Below are positions 10,935-21,132 of a DNA stretch of 64,000 bases, piece after piece. A model generated the notes under the pieces. It saw nothing but the letters and a program-made list of their open reading frames with translations, had not been told where the DNA came from and did not search any database. Position 1 is the first letter of the stretch. The number at the start of each line of letters is the position of its first letter. The position numbers and the translations under genes are program-made. This DNA comes from Tetraselmis striata (Eukaryota; Chlorophyta; Chlorodendrophyceae; Chlorodendrales; Chlorodendraceae): NCBI GenBank assembly GCA_006384855.1, contig VCJN01000760.1:37956-101955 (forward strand), read 5' to 3'.

Positions 10935-12673
10935 ATGCCCACTCTCCACCCAACAATGCCCCGCCCAACCCCATTCGGCAGGTGCCCCGCAGTCCTCTCT
11001 GACTCGGGATGTAATACACCTGATGCCGCCCCTCTTGCCAGGGGGCAGAGTGCTCTAGGTTTCCCCCCGCTTCTTGCTACCGACACCCCCGAGGGGCCCC
11101 CGTCCCTCGGTTCTGTTCTCCCACCCCCTCCTCGCGGCGGTAGCGCTGTACCTACCCCGGCCGGTGAGGGGCACTGCCCACCGTGGGGTGCCCCCGGCTC
11201 CCCGGCGTCCGGAGCAGTCACGGACCACCTCGTAGTTGCGGATGCCCGGCCTATTACCCCACACATATGGTATGCGGACACGCCAGATACCCTGCCTACC
11301 TGGCTAGCCACGTGTGCACCTGACTCATGGGTTCGTCCCCCTGTGGGCCCGCCAGCCCGCATGGATGTCCTTAACCGGCACTACGCCGCCTGGGGCTCGT
11401 ATTTGCCCGGCGAGGTGGCTGATGCCACCATCGAACACTGGTTACTGAACACCACACTACCTCGGGTGGAAGGCATGGTACACATCCCCGCTTATAATTA
11501 TATTGCTGGCCGCGTGGAACCGAACGGGAGGCCGCGGCCTGGCCGCGATACGGCCTCGACCACCCCCTAGCTGCCCCGGGAGGGGTGGTCCTCACCCTCT
11601 ACTCCTCTAACCACTTCATGACGGCCCACCTCTCGGCCTCTGGCCTACGGTGGTGGGATGGTCTGGGCCTCCCGGTCCCTGACATGGCACATCGCTTTCT
11701 CTCTGTGATCCGGGACGCGTACACCCACCATGACCGGTGGCCGGCGCCCCTAGCGGACAAGATTATACTATGCCCTAGCCCGCGGCAGATTGATGTTGAC
11801 GCTCACGGCCGGCCCGCCCCATGGTCCTGTGCAGTACACACGGGCTTATGCAAACTATGCGTCCTTGCTTGGGGACCGGATACGCCCCTCCGCTACACCC
11901 AGGAGGACGTGTATGCCCTCCATAACATCATCCTACGGTCCGCCCTTAGTGGTGTTCCGGGCACCGCTGACGTAGATGCCATGCTCCTCCGTATTGCGGC
12001 CCGCCCCTCCCTGCCCGCTGCACATTATGCCTGCGCCTCCGGCGGCTCCGTGCCCCTTCGCCACCTGGCCGCCCCCCCTCCTGCCGACGTCGTCCACGTA
12101 TCGGACTCCGACTCTACACCCGCTTCCAGCCCCTGCTGCTCTCCGGCTCAACCCGTCCCCCCTCGGCAGACGCCACCCCGACAGTGGGATCTGCCACGCC
12201 GCAATGGCCAGCCTAGTGCGGGCTCCCCACCGCTCTGTGCACGCGAGGAACCGATACCTCGTGATTCTTCTACTCAGACCCAGCCCTCGCCCCGGCTCCA
12301 TGCACATGCCGGGCAATGCCCACCCGAGCCCGAGTGCCTGCGGACCCAGTCCCCGCAGGCCCCTGACCGGGTGTTAACCCGAAACCAGCGCCGCCGCCTA
12401 AGCCGCGCCAAGGCGGCTGAGACCAGGGCTCACAACAAGCGTGTTAAGGAGGGTCTTCGGCCGCTGAGCGACTACTACCCTGGCCTTCAGCCCTCTCGCG
12501 CCCCCGCCCCCCGCGCGGAGCCGACCCCTAAACGGACGTTCGTCCCGACCTCCTTACTCCACTACGGGGTCGCACCGATGCTGTCTCCTCCCCGGTCGGA
12601 GGACCCTCACCCTGGTTCCGACTATGACGACACGGACACCCCAAACTCTCCGTGCCCTGCATGCCTCTGCTAG
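10935..12673 (+). CDS. Retrotransposon ORF with Ulp1/C48-like cysteine protease signature (frame change inside)
   Basis: The first part runs from ATG 10935 to a TAG at 11568-11570. The sequence then continues in another frame, open from before 11520 to 12673, so the two halves join by a frame change within about 11520-11585. Residues around the join look like a papain-fold deconjugating protease. EHWLLNTTL and VHIPAYNYIAGR precede a catalytic-type His (SSNHFMTAHL, 11606-11635), an Asp 15 residues later (WWDGLG), and, after a Gln/Pro region, a Cys in APWSCAVHTG (11816-11845). H-D-(Q/W)-C spacing fits Ulp1/C48 peptidases, which cut SUMO/ubiquitin-like tags or polyproteins. The C-terminal ~200 residues are Pro/Arg-rich linker. 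The family call is tentative. The last 50 bases overlap the next frame. Confidence 0.45.
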
Positions 12674-14375
12674 GACACCGCCTTCTCCGACTGAGGACCC
12701 CCACTCCGCCCATGGCACCCCCATTGACGTCCTGACATTGAACGTGGGGAAGATGGGCCCTGGCTCCTCTACACCGATGGACCTACATGCCCTCCTTGAC
12801 GTCCCCACCCCACCGGCTGTCCTACTCCTCACTGAAGCCCCCCCAGAGGGACGCACCGCTGCGCTCACTGCACTAGTGAAACACTACGGATACACCGTGT
12901 ACTTCCGCCCTTCCCCTCCCCCGGCGGACGATGACTCATATTTGCCACGACGTGCGCAGCGGTCTGCCCGGAAGCGGGGACACGGTGGCACGATGCTGGC
13001 GGTTCACCGCTCCCTGGCGCCAGCCGCCTTTGTTCGCCCCTGCCCTCCGCCCCCGGCCGCTGTTCGAGCAAGGGGCTATGCAGTGTTACTCACGGTGCCG
13101 CACTCCACCTCGGTCCTCCTGGCCTCCGTCTACTACCCCTTTGAGTCCTCGGGCCGCAAGGCCCTCACACAATGGATTGCCCAGCTCGAACAAACACATC
13201 CCGATGCTGATATCATTGTTGGCGGGGACTGGCAAGGTACTGACCGCCCGGTGGATACCGACCCCCTGCGCCCACTGGCGGAGCTGGGGTCGGTTGGCCC
13301 TACTTACTTTCCGTCGACGACGCCCCATATGGGCCGGTGCATAGACTACTTTATCGGACGCCCGGCGCCGTTGTCATTAGATTGGCGGGGACAAGCTACT
13401 GCCCGAGCGCTGCCCACTGGCTTTGCTGACCACAGTGCAGCGCTCCTACGATGCCACCTCCCGAACTTCCACCCGCCATTGGCCGTAGATGCCCCCCGAC
13501 CGACTCGGGCCGCGAAACCTAGCAAATTGGTGCAACCCATTCCGGCCCAGGCCCTCAAACAATGGCGAGCCAACGTTTCCCCCTCGATTCATGCCGCCAC
13601 CGATGCCGTGACATCCGAATTGTGCTGGGTAGAGACCGCTTGGACCCCTGGTGGAACGACCCCAGAATATGCAGCTGCCTCGGTAGAATTGGCGGCGGAT
13701 ACCCTTACCCGCGCACTAATAGATGCTCATGCCCAGGCCATGGTGGATCTCCCGCATACCGACAGACGCCCTGCTCCCTGCGGCGACTGCGAATCCTACC
13801 TCCCCAGGGTTGGCAAAATCAGACACCGACACATAGTGGGCGCCCGCGTTGCTGCCCAGGCCTTACGCACCGTTGGCCTCATCCATCCCCTCCCACTACG
13901 TGCGCCGTGCTACGCCCCCATCGTCCTCGATTGGGACGCCGCCATGCGGGCGCACTGTGCAGCGCTGAGTATTGACCCCGACGACCCTGCTGCCTCTTTC
14001 CCTTCCCCTGCCGGTGAAGGGCAGAACCCGGAGACCGCCGTAGCTGCGGAGGGTCTGCTCGGAGTACTCCGGGTGCTAAAGTGTGCCGCTAAAAGCCTCG
14101 ACCGCGACTTCTCCAAAATTCGGAGAGACCGCTTCAACTCCTACATTAACAAAATGGCTGTCTCGCAGCCCGCCCGTGCCCTCTCGATTCTACAGCGCAG
14201 GGCCGGCCATCATGTCGCCCTTGCTGCAGTCCGAGACCCTGTCACCGGCGTGGTACACACCACCCCCGATGCGGTTAAAGCTGAGGTCCACCGTGCACAG
14301 CAAACAGCCCTCGCTCCCAGCCCAGAGGTACACCCCTCAGCACCCTATCCATGGGAGTCCCCGGGGGCACCGGAC
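12624..14375 (+). CDS. APE-type endonuclease/exonuclease/phosphatase domain of the retrotransposon
   Basis: The frame opens at ATG 12624, inside the end of the previous frame. Residues ~33-279 form an EEP domain. IDVLTLNVG carries the N-terminal Asn (N40), LLTEAP the metal-binding Glu (E71), SVYYPF sits in the middle strand, GGDWQG contains D202 (Gln replaces the usual Asn two positions later), IDYF contains D241 and FADHSA the final Asp-His pair (D269, H270). This enzyme nicks target DNA to prime reverse transcription. Residues ~280-570 are the linker before the RT, with a KIRRDRFNSYINKM helix typical of the thumb-ward region of LINE proteins. The frame stays open to 14801, but after about 14370 the RT continues in another frame, so the two are separated by a frameshift in the 14340-14420 C/G-rich stretch. 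Confidence 0.85.
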
Positions 14376-14377
14376 CC

Positions 14378-17131
14378 CATCACGCTTCCTGGTCCGGCCT
14401 CCCCGGGCCGCTGCTGCGGGACGGGTACCAACTGTCTGTGTATACGGATGCGGTCTCGCGCATCCCCAATAACAAAGCCGCGGGCCCCGACGAAGTCCCA
14501 AGAACTATCCTGCGCTGCATGCCACAGCCCTTCCACGATGCACTGGAGCTCCTGTTCCGGGCGATGCTGCTCAGCCAGCACACTCCCAACCCATGGCTAC
14601 ATAGCCATACCTGCCTCCTATATAAAAAGGGCGACCCGCTCCTCGTGGACAATTACCGTCCCATTAGCCTGGCCAATGCTATATACAAATTGTGGACGAC
14701 TATCCTTACTGACCTCACCTCTGATCTGGTCACTAGGAAGGGCATACTATCCCCCCTCCAGGTTGGCTTCCAGAAAGGCAAAAATGGCGGGCAAGCCGTG
14801 ACCACTCTCTCCCTAGTGCTAGATGATGCCATGGCAGGCAAAGGCGACGCCTACCTGGCGTACCTCGACTTTAAGGGGGCATTCCCCTCTGTTAACCACA
14901 CCCAATTGATACGAGTTCTTAGAGACCTGGGACTTCCCCAAGACCTGATCTCTATAGTCCATACCATATATTCCGGCTCCCGGACCTCGTTTATAACCCC
15001 CTGGGGCTTAACGGATACGGTGCGGGTGGAGAGTGGCACCCTACAGGGTGATCCACTCTCCCCCCTGCTCTACCTCCTCATGACGGAACCTCTCTCCCTG
15101 TGGTTGGAGAATGGACTCCGGGGATACATTCCCGTAGCCACAGTGAACGACCCCGACTCGGACATCCCCCACGTCATGTACGCGGATGATACCACCCTCA
15201 TTGCCAGTGACCTACAAAGCCTGCAGATCCAACTCAATAAACTCAATGCCTTTTGCAACTGGTCCGGCATAAAGCCTAGCATATCTAAATGCGTCACTAC
15301 CGCGTGGGTCACCGCCATAGCCCATCTGTCCATACGCGACCGTGAGGAGGCAGTCCGGAGCCGCCTGTCCCACCTCACGTTAGGCGGGCACGGCCTCCCT
15401 CCCATGGGACCCCACGGCTGCCTCAAAGGCGGATTTCTGGGGGTGCAGCTCCCTGCGGACCTGTCCCTAGATGCCGCAGTCGCCTGGGCCAAGACGGTGA
15501 TGCAGGATGCCCTCTCCCTAGTACGGCACACCACGCTGCCAGACGGGGTGCGACATACTCTAGTTCAATATGCCACTAGGTCCAAGCTGCGCCATACCTG
15601 GGCCATCGCGCACCTTGCCCCCTCGGACATAGCGGCCATGGATGCAGCTATGGCTAGCCTGACCCGACGCATATTTAAACTCCCACGTAGCTTCCCTACC
15701 GCGGGTCTACATGCTCCCGCTGCGGAATTAGGCCTGGGCGTGCCCTCACTTATGTCGGACTACGTCGGCGCTCTGTCCACTTCCTACACCGATATCCTAA
15801 ACAATACTGGCCCCATCGGCCGCCTCGCGACGGCCGTGCTCCGAGCCAGGGCCCCGTGCTACGCCCGGTGGCCGGCCAGTGCTGCCCACCTGAGTGAGGC
15901 TGGCCCCTTCTGCCGCGGTATCGCGATCCTACGCCAAGCGGGCGTTTATCTCGGAGGAGACGCGGACAGACTTTGGCAGGGCAACGATATTGCCCGGGAG
16001 CTTCTCTCCACCGCTACCACTGCCTTCCCTATGACATGTGTGGCCTCAGCTACGGCGCGGGCCGCAGCTCTCCCCCATGTTGAGCTGCTCCCGGCCCGCC
16101 TTGCGCCCCTTTGGGAGGCGGGCCTTACCACCTGGAAACAGCTACTGACACCTTCGAAGTGTCCATCCCGCGTGCTCCATGTCACGATTAAAGGGTGGAC
16201 AGATGCCCTCCTGGATGGTACCGTCCCGGCATGTGCCAACACCTTACGTACGCGAAAGGCTTGGGTGTTTCTCCAGTCCCTTCTGCTCTCGGACTCTGAG
16301 CAGGCACGGACTGCCCTATTCCCCAGCCTCCTAAACGTACGAGCCGTTGATAGTCTCAGAATCCCCCCTAAAGTCCACTCACGGTGGAGACGGGGGCCTC
16401 TTCGACTTCCCTCCCTGGTCACCTGCCAACGGGACATGGCTGCAGCTGCGGTGTCCTCTAGCGCCCCAACCCCGCCAACACACCGTGACGATGTGTCTTC
16501 CAATCATGTTACACCTGACCGTATGGAATTCTACTTTCCCCCGACCGTGAGGAGGCAGCTGGCCCGTACCCCGGTCCTACATCGGGCCCGCCGCACGAGG
16601 CCTTCCCCCCACCTAGGCTCTCCCCCTCGACGGAAGCGACGCCGCTCGCCGGAGACGCCGCCCTCCCCCCAGCAACCGGCCTCTCTGCCCCCCTCCCCGC
16701 CCCCTGGTATACCCCTCTCGGCCTCGCCCCAGGCTGAACACTACCCAGAACCATGTGACGTGACCAACCTACCACTACATGGCAGGGTCCGGCAGCGGCG
16801 TGGCAGGCGCTCCGCAGCGATCTGCCTGGCAAGGGCCAAACAGGCCCGATGCCGCGAAATATACGCCGCACGCCGTTTAGGGAGGACAGCTGTTCCCCGC
16901 CCGATACCCCTGCAGCCCCTCCCGGTCTACAGCCAACGGTTTAATATCGCCCTGAATCCTATAGATCCGGATCGGGACGCCCCGGCTACATGCCATTATG
17001 CGGCGTACACAGTACACACAGATGCTGGGCCCAGAGTCCGGATCTGTGACCCGGTGGGCCGGGCTGTGACCCAACGCACTCTCACCCCGGAACGGTATCG
17101 ATTTGCCTGGCAGCACTACTGTCACCAGTGA
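14378..17131 (+). CDS. Reverse transcriptase of the retrotransposon
   Basis: The frame is open from 14351 upstream of the RT core and ends at TGA 17129-17131. RT motifs lie at residues ~30-300 counted from 14351: NNKAAGPDEVP, KKGDPLLVDNYRPISLAN, the motif-A Asp in AYLDFKGAFPSV (D173), SGTLQGDPLSPLLY, and the active-site YADD (residues 277-280, about 15179-15190). All catalytic residues are intact. The RT copies the element RNA at the nicked target. Downstream are ~300 residues of LINE thumb-like sequence and a Pro/Arg-rich linker (about 16560-16730). A short ordered segment just before the stop ends in AWQHYCHQ. Immediately after the TGA the same frame stays open into the methyltransferase region, so the stop may be the only barrier to one continuous polyprotein. 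Confidence 0.92.
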   Translation, partial: HHASWSGLPGPLLRDGYQLSVYTDAVSRIPNNKAAGPDEVPRTILRCMPQPFHDALELLFRAMLLSQHTPNPWLHSHTCLLYKKGDPLLVDNYRPISLANAIYKLWTTILTDLTSDLVTRKGILSPLQVGFQKGKNGGQAVTTLSLVLDDAMAGKGDAYLAYLDFKGAFPSVNHTQLIRVLRDLGLPQDLISIVHTIYSGSRTSFITPWGLTDTVRVESGTLQGDPLSPLLYLLMTEPLSLWLENGLRGYIPVATVNDPDSDIPHVMYADDTTLIASDLQSLQIQLNKLNAFCNWSGIKPSISKCVTTAWVTAIAHLSIRDREEAVRSRLSHLTLGGHGLPPMGPHGCLKGGFLGVQLPADLSLDAAVAWAKTVMQDALSLVRHTTLPDGVRHTLVQYATRSKLRHTWAIAHLAPSDIAAMDAAMASLTRRIFKLPRSFPTAGLHAPAAELGLGVPSLMSDYVGALSTSYTDILNNTGPIGRLATAVLRARAPCYARWPASAAHLSEAGPFCRGIAILRQAGVYLGGDADRLWQGNDIARELLSTATTAFPMTCVASATARAAALPHVELLPARLAPLWEAGLTTWKQLLTPSKCPSRVLHVTIKGWTDALLDGTVPACANTLRTRKAWVFLQSLLLSDSEQARTALFPSLLNVRAVDSLRIPPKVHSRWRRGPLRLPSLVTCQRDMAAAAVSSSAPTPPTHRDDVSSNHVTPDRMEFYFPPTVRRQLARTPVLHRARRTRPSPHLGSPPRRKRRRSPETPPSPQQPASLPPSPPPGIPLSASPQAEHYPEPCDVTNLPLHGRVRQRRGRRSAAICLARAKQARCREIYAARRLGRTAVPRPIPLQPLPVYSQRFNIALNPIDPDRDAPATCHYAAYTVHTDAGPRVRICDPVGRAVTQRTLTPERYRFAWQHYCHQ

Positions 17132-17980
17132 GATCAGCCTCCTCACACCTGGAGTACCCCATCTTTTCAAGCCTCCTACCTAACTGCCCTCAGCAGTATG
17201 CTCCTCCGGTACTCAACTACAGCGCCTGAGGACCTCCCACAGGGGCGTAAACCGAATCTGCGCAACCACTGGGCTATACCACTGCCGGTGATGCAGGCCC
17301 TGCGGGACTGCTGCTCTACACGCACTGAGCTGTTTGCTAGCCCGCTTAACTGTCACATCTCTGCCAACTCTACGTATTGCTCTGCGTATGCGGAGGATAG
17401 TGCCTTTGGTGCCATACCAGATGCGTATGCCCACATATGGACCGGGTCCTGTATCGCCAACCCGGAATACGTCCCGGAAGATATGCGTGCGGCCATGCTC
17501 CATGCACTGCTCTCTTGTGATGCAGCGGGGCACACGCCCTTCCTATGCGCACTCGTCCTTCCCCGATGGAAGGGTTCCCCCCACCTCCATGCCCAGATCA
17601 CCTCCCACCCGGAAGTCCACCTCTTGTGCACCCTTCCCCGCAAGGCGTTCCACTTCATCCCCTCCGACCGCTCCCCAGAGGACCCGACCGCTGCCGAGAG
17701 CACCCCTGCAGCGAAATGGCATGTGGACATCTATTTGGTTGCTAATCCCGCGGGCCTGGACACCTACTTTGACCTAACGCAGGCAGAAACTTCTCTAGCC
17801 ACCGCTCTCCGCTCCATGAGCGGCCAGTTGGACCTACACGTCGAGATGTTCCCCTCCGCCGCGACCCCTCCCTCCCGAATGGAGCCCCCCGCTCGAGCCG
17901 GGCAGCCTTCGGCTCTACACCTACGGGGCCTACCCCAGCGCTGGGCTGGACCGCAAAGCCTACACGATGACCGCATGCGC
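17132..17980 (+). CDS. PCIF1-like methyltransferase-core segment (possibly inactive)
   Basis: This stretch is open in the RT frame directly after the TGA, with the first ATG at 17198. Residues ~45-185 from that ATG read like the Rossmann core and downstream strands of PCIF1-type adenine-N6 methyltransferases. TYCSAYAEDSAFGAI is followed by ahIWTGSCIANPEY, where the catalytic NPPF would be, then an amphipathic helix (EDMRAAMLHALLS), PFLCALVLPRW, and finally a VHLLCTLPRKAFHFIP and WHVDIYLVAN strand pair. Pro to Glu at the third motif position would probably abolish canonical activity. If real, it would be a second methyltransferase-fold module placed just ahead of the DNA methyltransferase. I rate it as inference from local pattern only. 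Confidence 0.35.
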
Positions 17981-18975
17981 TCCCCACACTACCTCCCTAA
18001 AGACAGAGGGCTTGTGGTCCTGGAGCTGTGCGCCGGCATCGGCACTGGCCTAGAGGCTCTCCTCCGAACTGGCTACCGTGTCTCTCGATACGTATGGGCC
18101 GATATTAACCCGGATGCACGTCAGGCTGTTAGCCACCGAATAAAACGGCTACAGCACCGCTACCCGCAGCTCCTTTCCTCCCAGGCTGTGGAACGTTGGG
18201 ATTCCTCCTTACCTGGGAATATAAACTCTATCACCCCAGAAATCTTACGTACTGCGCTCCCCCTGGGGGCAGATGTGGTGGTCGCTGGGCCTCCATGCCA
18301 GCCCTTTTCCGTCGCAGGGACGCGTAAAGGGCTAAGAGACGCCCGCAGCACTGCGCTGGGTAGCGCGGTGAATATAATATCCCACCTGATGTACACCCAA
18401 CGGGATGGGGTGGCATATGTGCTCGAAAACGTCCCTGGTGCCGCGAAATACCCGGAAGTCCGCTCCCTTTTGGGAACCGGTATAGTGGTGAATGCCCCAC
18501 CGTGCGGCTCTCACGCCGCCCGGAAGGCTATATTTTGGCACAACCTCGCATTGCCGGGAGCGTTGGAGAGTGCCTATGCGCGCCTCCCTCGTGCCCCGAC
18601 ACCTCGATCAATACTGCCCTACGGGCAGCAGGTATCTCGCTGTGGCAGACGCAAACACTACGATTGGGTTTCAATGTTACTGGTTGTGACCCGGTCAACG
18701 CAGCGGGCCGGGACCAGGTTGTACTACCTAAGTTTGTATGCTACCCAGGCTCCCATGCATATCGCGTACAGCCTAATGGCCGCCCCGCGCTGGGACTGAT
18801 GCACCGAGGCCCCCTGCTAAGTCCCCTAGTGGAGCCTGATGCGGATGTACGAGAGGCTATGATGGGGATGCACGTGGGGGATACTGCCCACCCTGACCTC
18901 TCTGAGCCTGCCCGTCGCCACCTCTTGGGGCAGTGCATAGATGTTAATCAACTCACCTGGATATTCTCCAACGCA
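17981..18975 (+). CDS. Cytosine-5 DNA methyltransferase domain of the retrotransposon
   Basis: Motif I is LELCAGIGTG (18020-18049), followed by RYVWADINPDA, the cofactor-binding strand 2. Motif IV is VAGPPCQPFS with the catalytic Pro-Cys-Gln at about 18293-18301, and RKGLRDARS follows. Motif VI is VLENVPG (18416-18436). The motif VIII region is SHAARKAIFWHNL, closer to DNMT3/DRM (AHRARYFWGNL-type) than to bacterial enzymes. The C-terminal part (LPKFVCYPGSHAYR, MMGMHVG, LLGQCIDVNQLTW) lies in another frame, from about 18690. The frame change therefore falls inside the domain, between the conserved motifs and the target-recognition end. The first frame runs on to a TGA at 18797-18799 with non-conserved sequence. 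The enzyme would methylate cytosine in DNA. All catalytic residues are present, but this copy cannot make the whole domain without a frame change. Confidence 0.88.
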
Positions 18976-21132
18976 GTCTCAACACCTGGCCCCGCATCAG
19001 ACCGCTGTCGGGGTGACCCTCATACCGCTGCGACGCCGCGCCCTCCGCCCTCCGCCGTGGCCTGTGCGGGCACAAAGCCTCAGCATGTGACCGGATGGCT
19101 GCGGGCGACCTACCCCGCCCCCGACCGCCCTCGGGAGCCGCTCCCGGCCCCTGATGCCCCGTCCCAGCCGGTACCTCTCCCCCCGTCGGCCCCACCCTTT
19201 GTACACAGATGGGTTGCTAGCACATTTGCGTACACAGATGGCTCGAAACGAAAGGGGCACCGATTTCTGGGCGCCGCTGTTATACACGCGGACACGGGCC
19301 ACTGCACCCGCTTAAATGCCACCGGAGTGGGGGTCAACAACACGATCCTAAGGGCTGAACTTACCGCGATACATCAAGCGATACTGCTACACCCGCACAA
19401 GCCTCACCTGCGTATCCTCACGGACAGCCAAGTCTCCCTCCTGAAGGTGGCGGGGTTCTGTCGCCAGCCGGAAGCCTACAGGCTAGACATCCACCGCCCC
19501 CTCCTCCAGGCCGTCGCGCTGGCGGTGGGGCGCCACCTAGACACACCGCACCACATGCTTACACTGGGAAAGGTACCGGCCCACGCCGATGTGCGAGGCA
19601 ACGAACTGGCGAACGCAGCTGCAAAGTCTGTAGTAGCGGAGCTGCTAGAGGAGCAACCCCCTGACCATACATCCCCGATACTGGACTATGATGTTGGCAG
19701 GGTAGACTATCTGCCACGGTTCTGGCCCCGCATTGCCAGCTGCCCCTCAAGGTCCCACCCGCTGTCGGACGGCCCCGAGGCCCCGACCGCGGAGGACTCC
19801 CCCCCTCGCCCCGTCCCTACCCCGCGGGTAGTGGCAAAACTAACCCTCCCTCGGGTCTCTAGGTACTCGGCGGGACCCTCCCTCTATCGGTCCCTGATCG
19901 ACCGCTCCTTGGGGGATGAGGGCCTGACAGCGCCTCACCTGGTTAGCCTCTTCCGCCAGCTCACCCGCATGCCCAAACCCGGTGACACAGGGGGCGGGCG
20001 GCTCCTCCTCAAATTCCTGCACGGGCAGTTTTACACTGGTAAACACGCCAAGTTATACGGACACTGCGAAAGTGAGGCCTGCCCACATTGCGGGATGGAC
20101 GACTCAAGCACCCACCTGGCTGGTGGGTGCCCTAGGTTTGCGGGGTTCTACATCGATCGGCATAACGCTATTGTCCGCCTTATTAGCTTAGCCCTCCAGC
20201 GCAGCTCCCCGAAAGGGGGGGAAGCTCACTGGGCTGGCTGCTTCAAGCTAGTGTCCTGTGATGCGGGCTGTAAAGATATACATCTGCCCACGGACGGGGA
20301 AGAATATGTACCAGTATCACCCTGCCAACCCCCTCCGGGACACGCACAGCCCGATATTCGGCACTACGATGCGTGCCTTGACCTACATGACTACCCGGAG
20401 AGCCGCCCGGATGTGGCGGAGTGGCTGGGCGCGCCCGATGTGCCCCGGGACATCCCTCCCTGGGTCCTGCCAACAGCGGACCTTCTAACACTTCGAGACC
20501 AAGGCTGTGGGGCCCGCCCGGACATTGTATGTGCCCGGGGGGTCCCCGCGCTCCCCGACCCTAGGCCTGGCGCCGACTTCCACCCCCAGGACTGTGACCT
20601 CGTCCTGGTGGAAGTCGGCTGCTGCGCCTGCCTGAGATGCGCCGATAAGAAAACAGCGAAAGAGGCTAAATATGAGCCCCTCCTATCCGCCCTCCGCACC
20701 CGCTGGCGCTCCGCCACGCTAGTGGTTGTCCCGGTGGGGGTAGCGGGGTGTCTACTTACCGAAACGGAGGCAGCCCTCAGCTCGCTGCTGGCGGCTGGCT
20801 CGACGCGCTCGGTGCGGACGCCGCTCCGAGGCCTCCTGCAGGATGTACGACGGGTTACATCGACCCGCCTGGTACAGCTGCTTAGCCATCGGAGCGCGCA
20901 TAACAGACAAACCCTTACCTCCAAGCGTCAACAGATGAAGGCCTCGAAGACCCCAAGACCATCTCCCCCCGAAGCCCTTCCCCCCCCCGCCCCGCCTGGA
21001 CCGCGTTGTGCCGAGACCCTGTGCAAGCGGAAGACGGACGCGACGAGAATGCGCCGCCCGCAGCAGAATAAACGTTCGGTTATACATCGGGACGGGCGCC
21101 CGCCCCGACCGGCCCGCCCTAAGCCGCCCTGA
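18690..21132 (+). CDS. Methyltransferase C-terminus, RNase H and CCHC/restriction-like endonuclease
   Basis: This frame is open from 18502 and ends at TGA 21130-21132. After the methyltransferase tail (to about 18975) and a Pro-rich linker comes an RNase H fold at about 19213-19641: TDGSK (first Asp), RAELTAI (Glu), LTDSQ (Asp) and GNELANAAAK, where the fourth acidic residue is replaced by Asn. Next come a knuckle CPHCGMDDSSTHLAGGC (CX2CX7HX4C) at about 20080-20130 and a RHNAIV helix. A restriction-like endonuclease follows, with RPDIV (Asp at about 20521), LVEVG (Glu at about 20611) and K-x-x-K-Y. This is the RLE layout of early-branching LINEs, placed C-terminal as in Dualen. RNase H would remove the RNA template and the RLE would be a second DNA-cutting activity. 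Confidence 0.88.

Noticed and set aside
10394..11362. A 322-codon minus-strand frame in the retrotransposon
   Set aside because: Shadow of GC-rich coding sequence on the + strand; low-complexity Gly/Arg composition with no domain.
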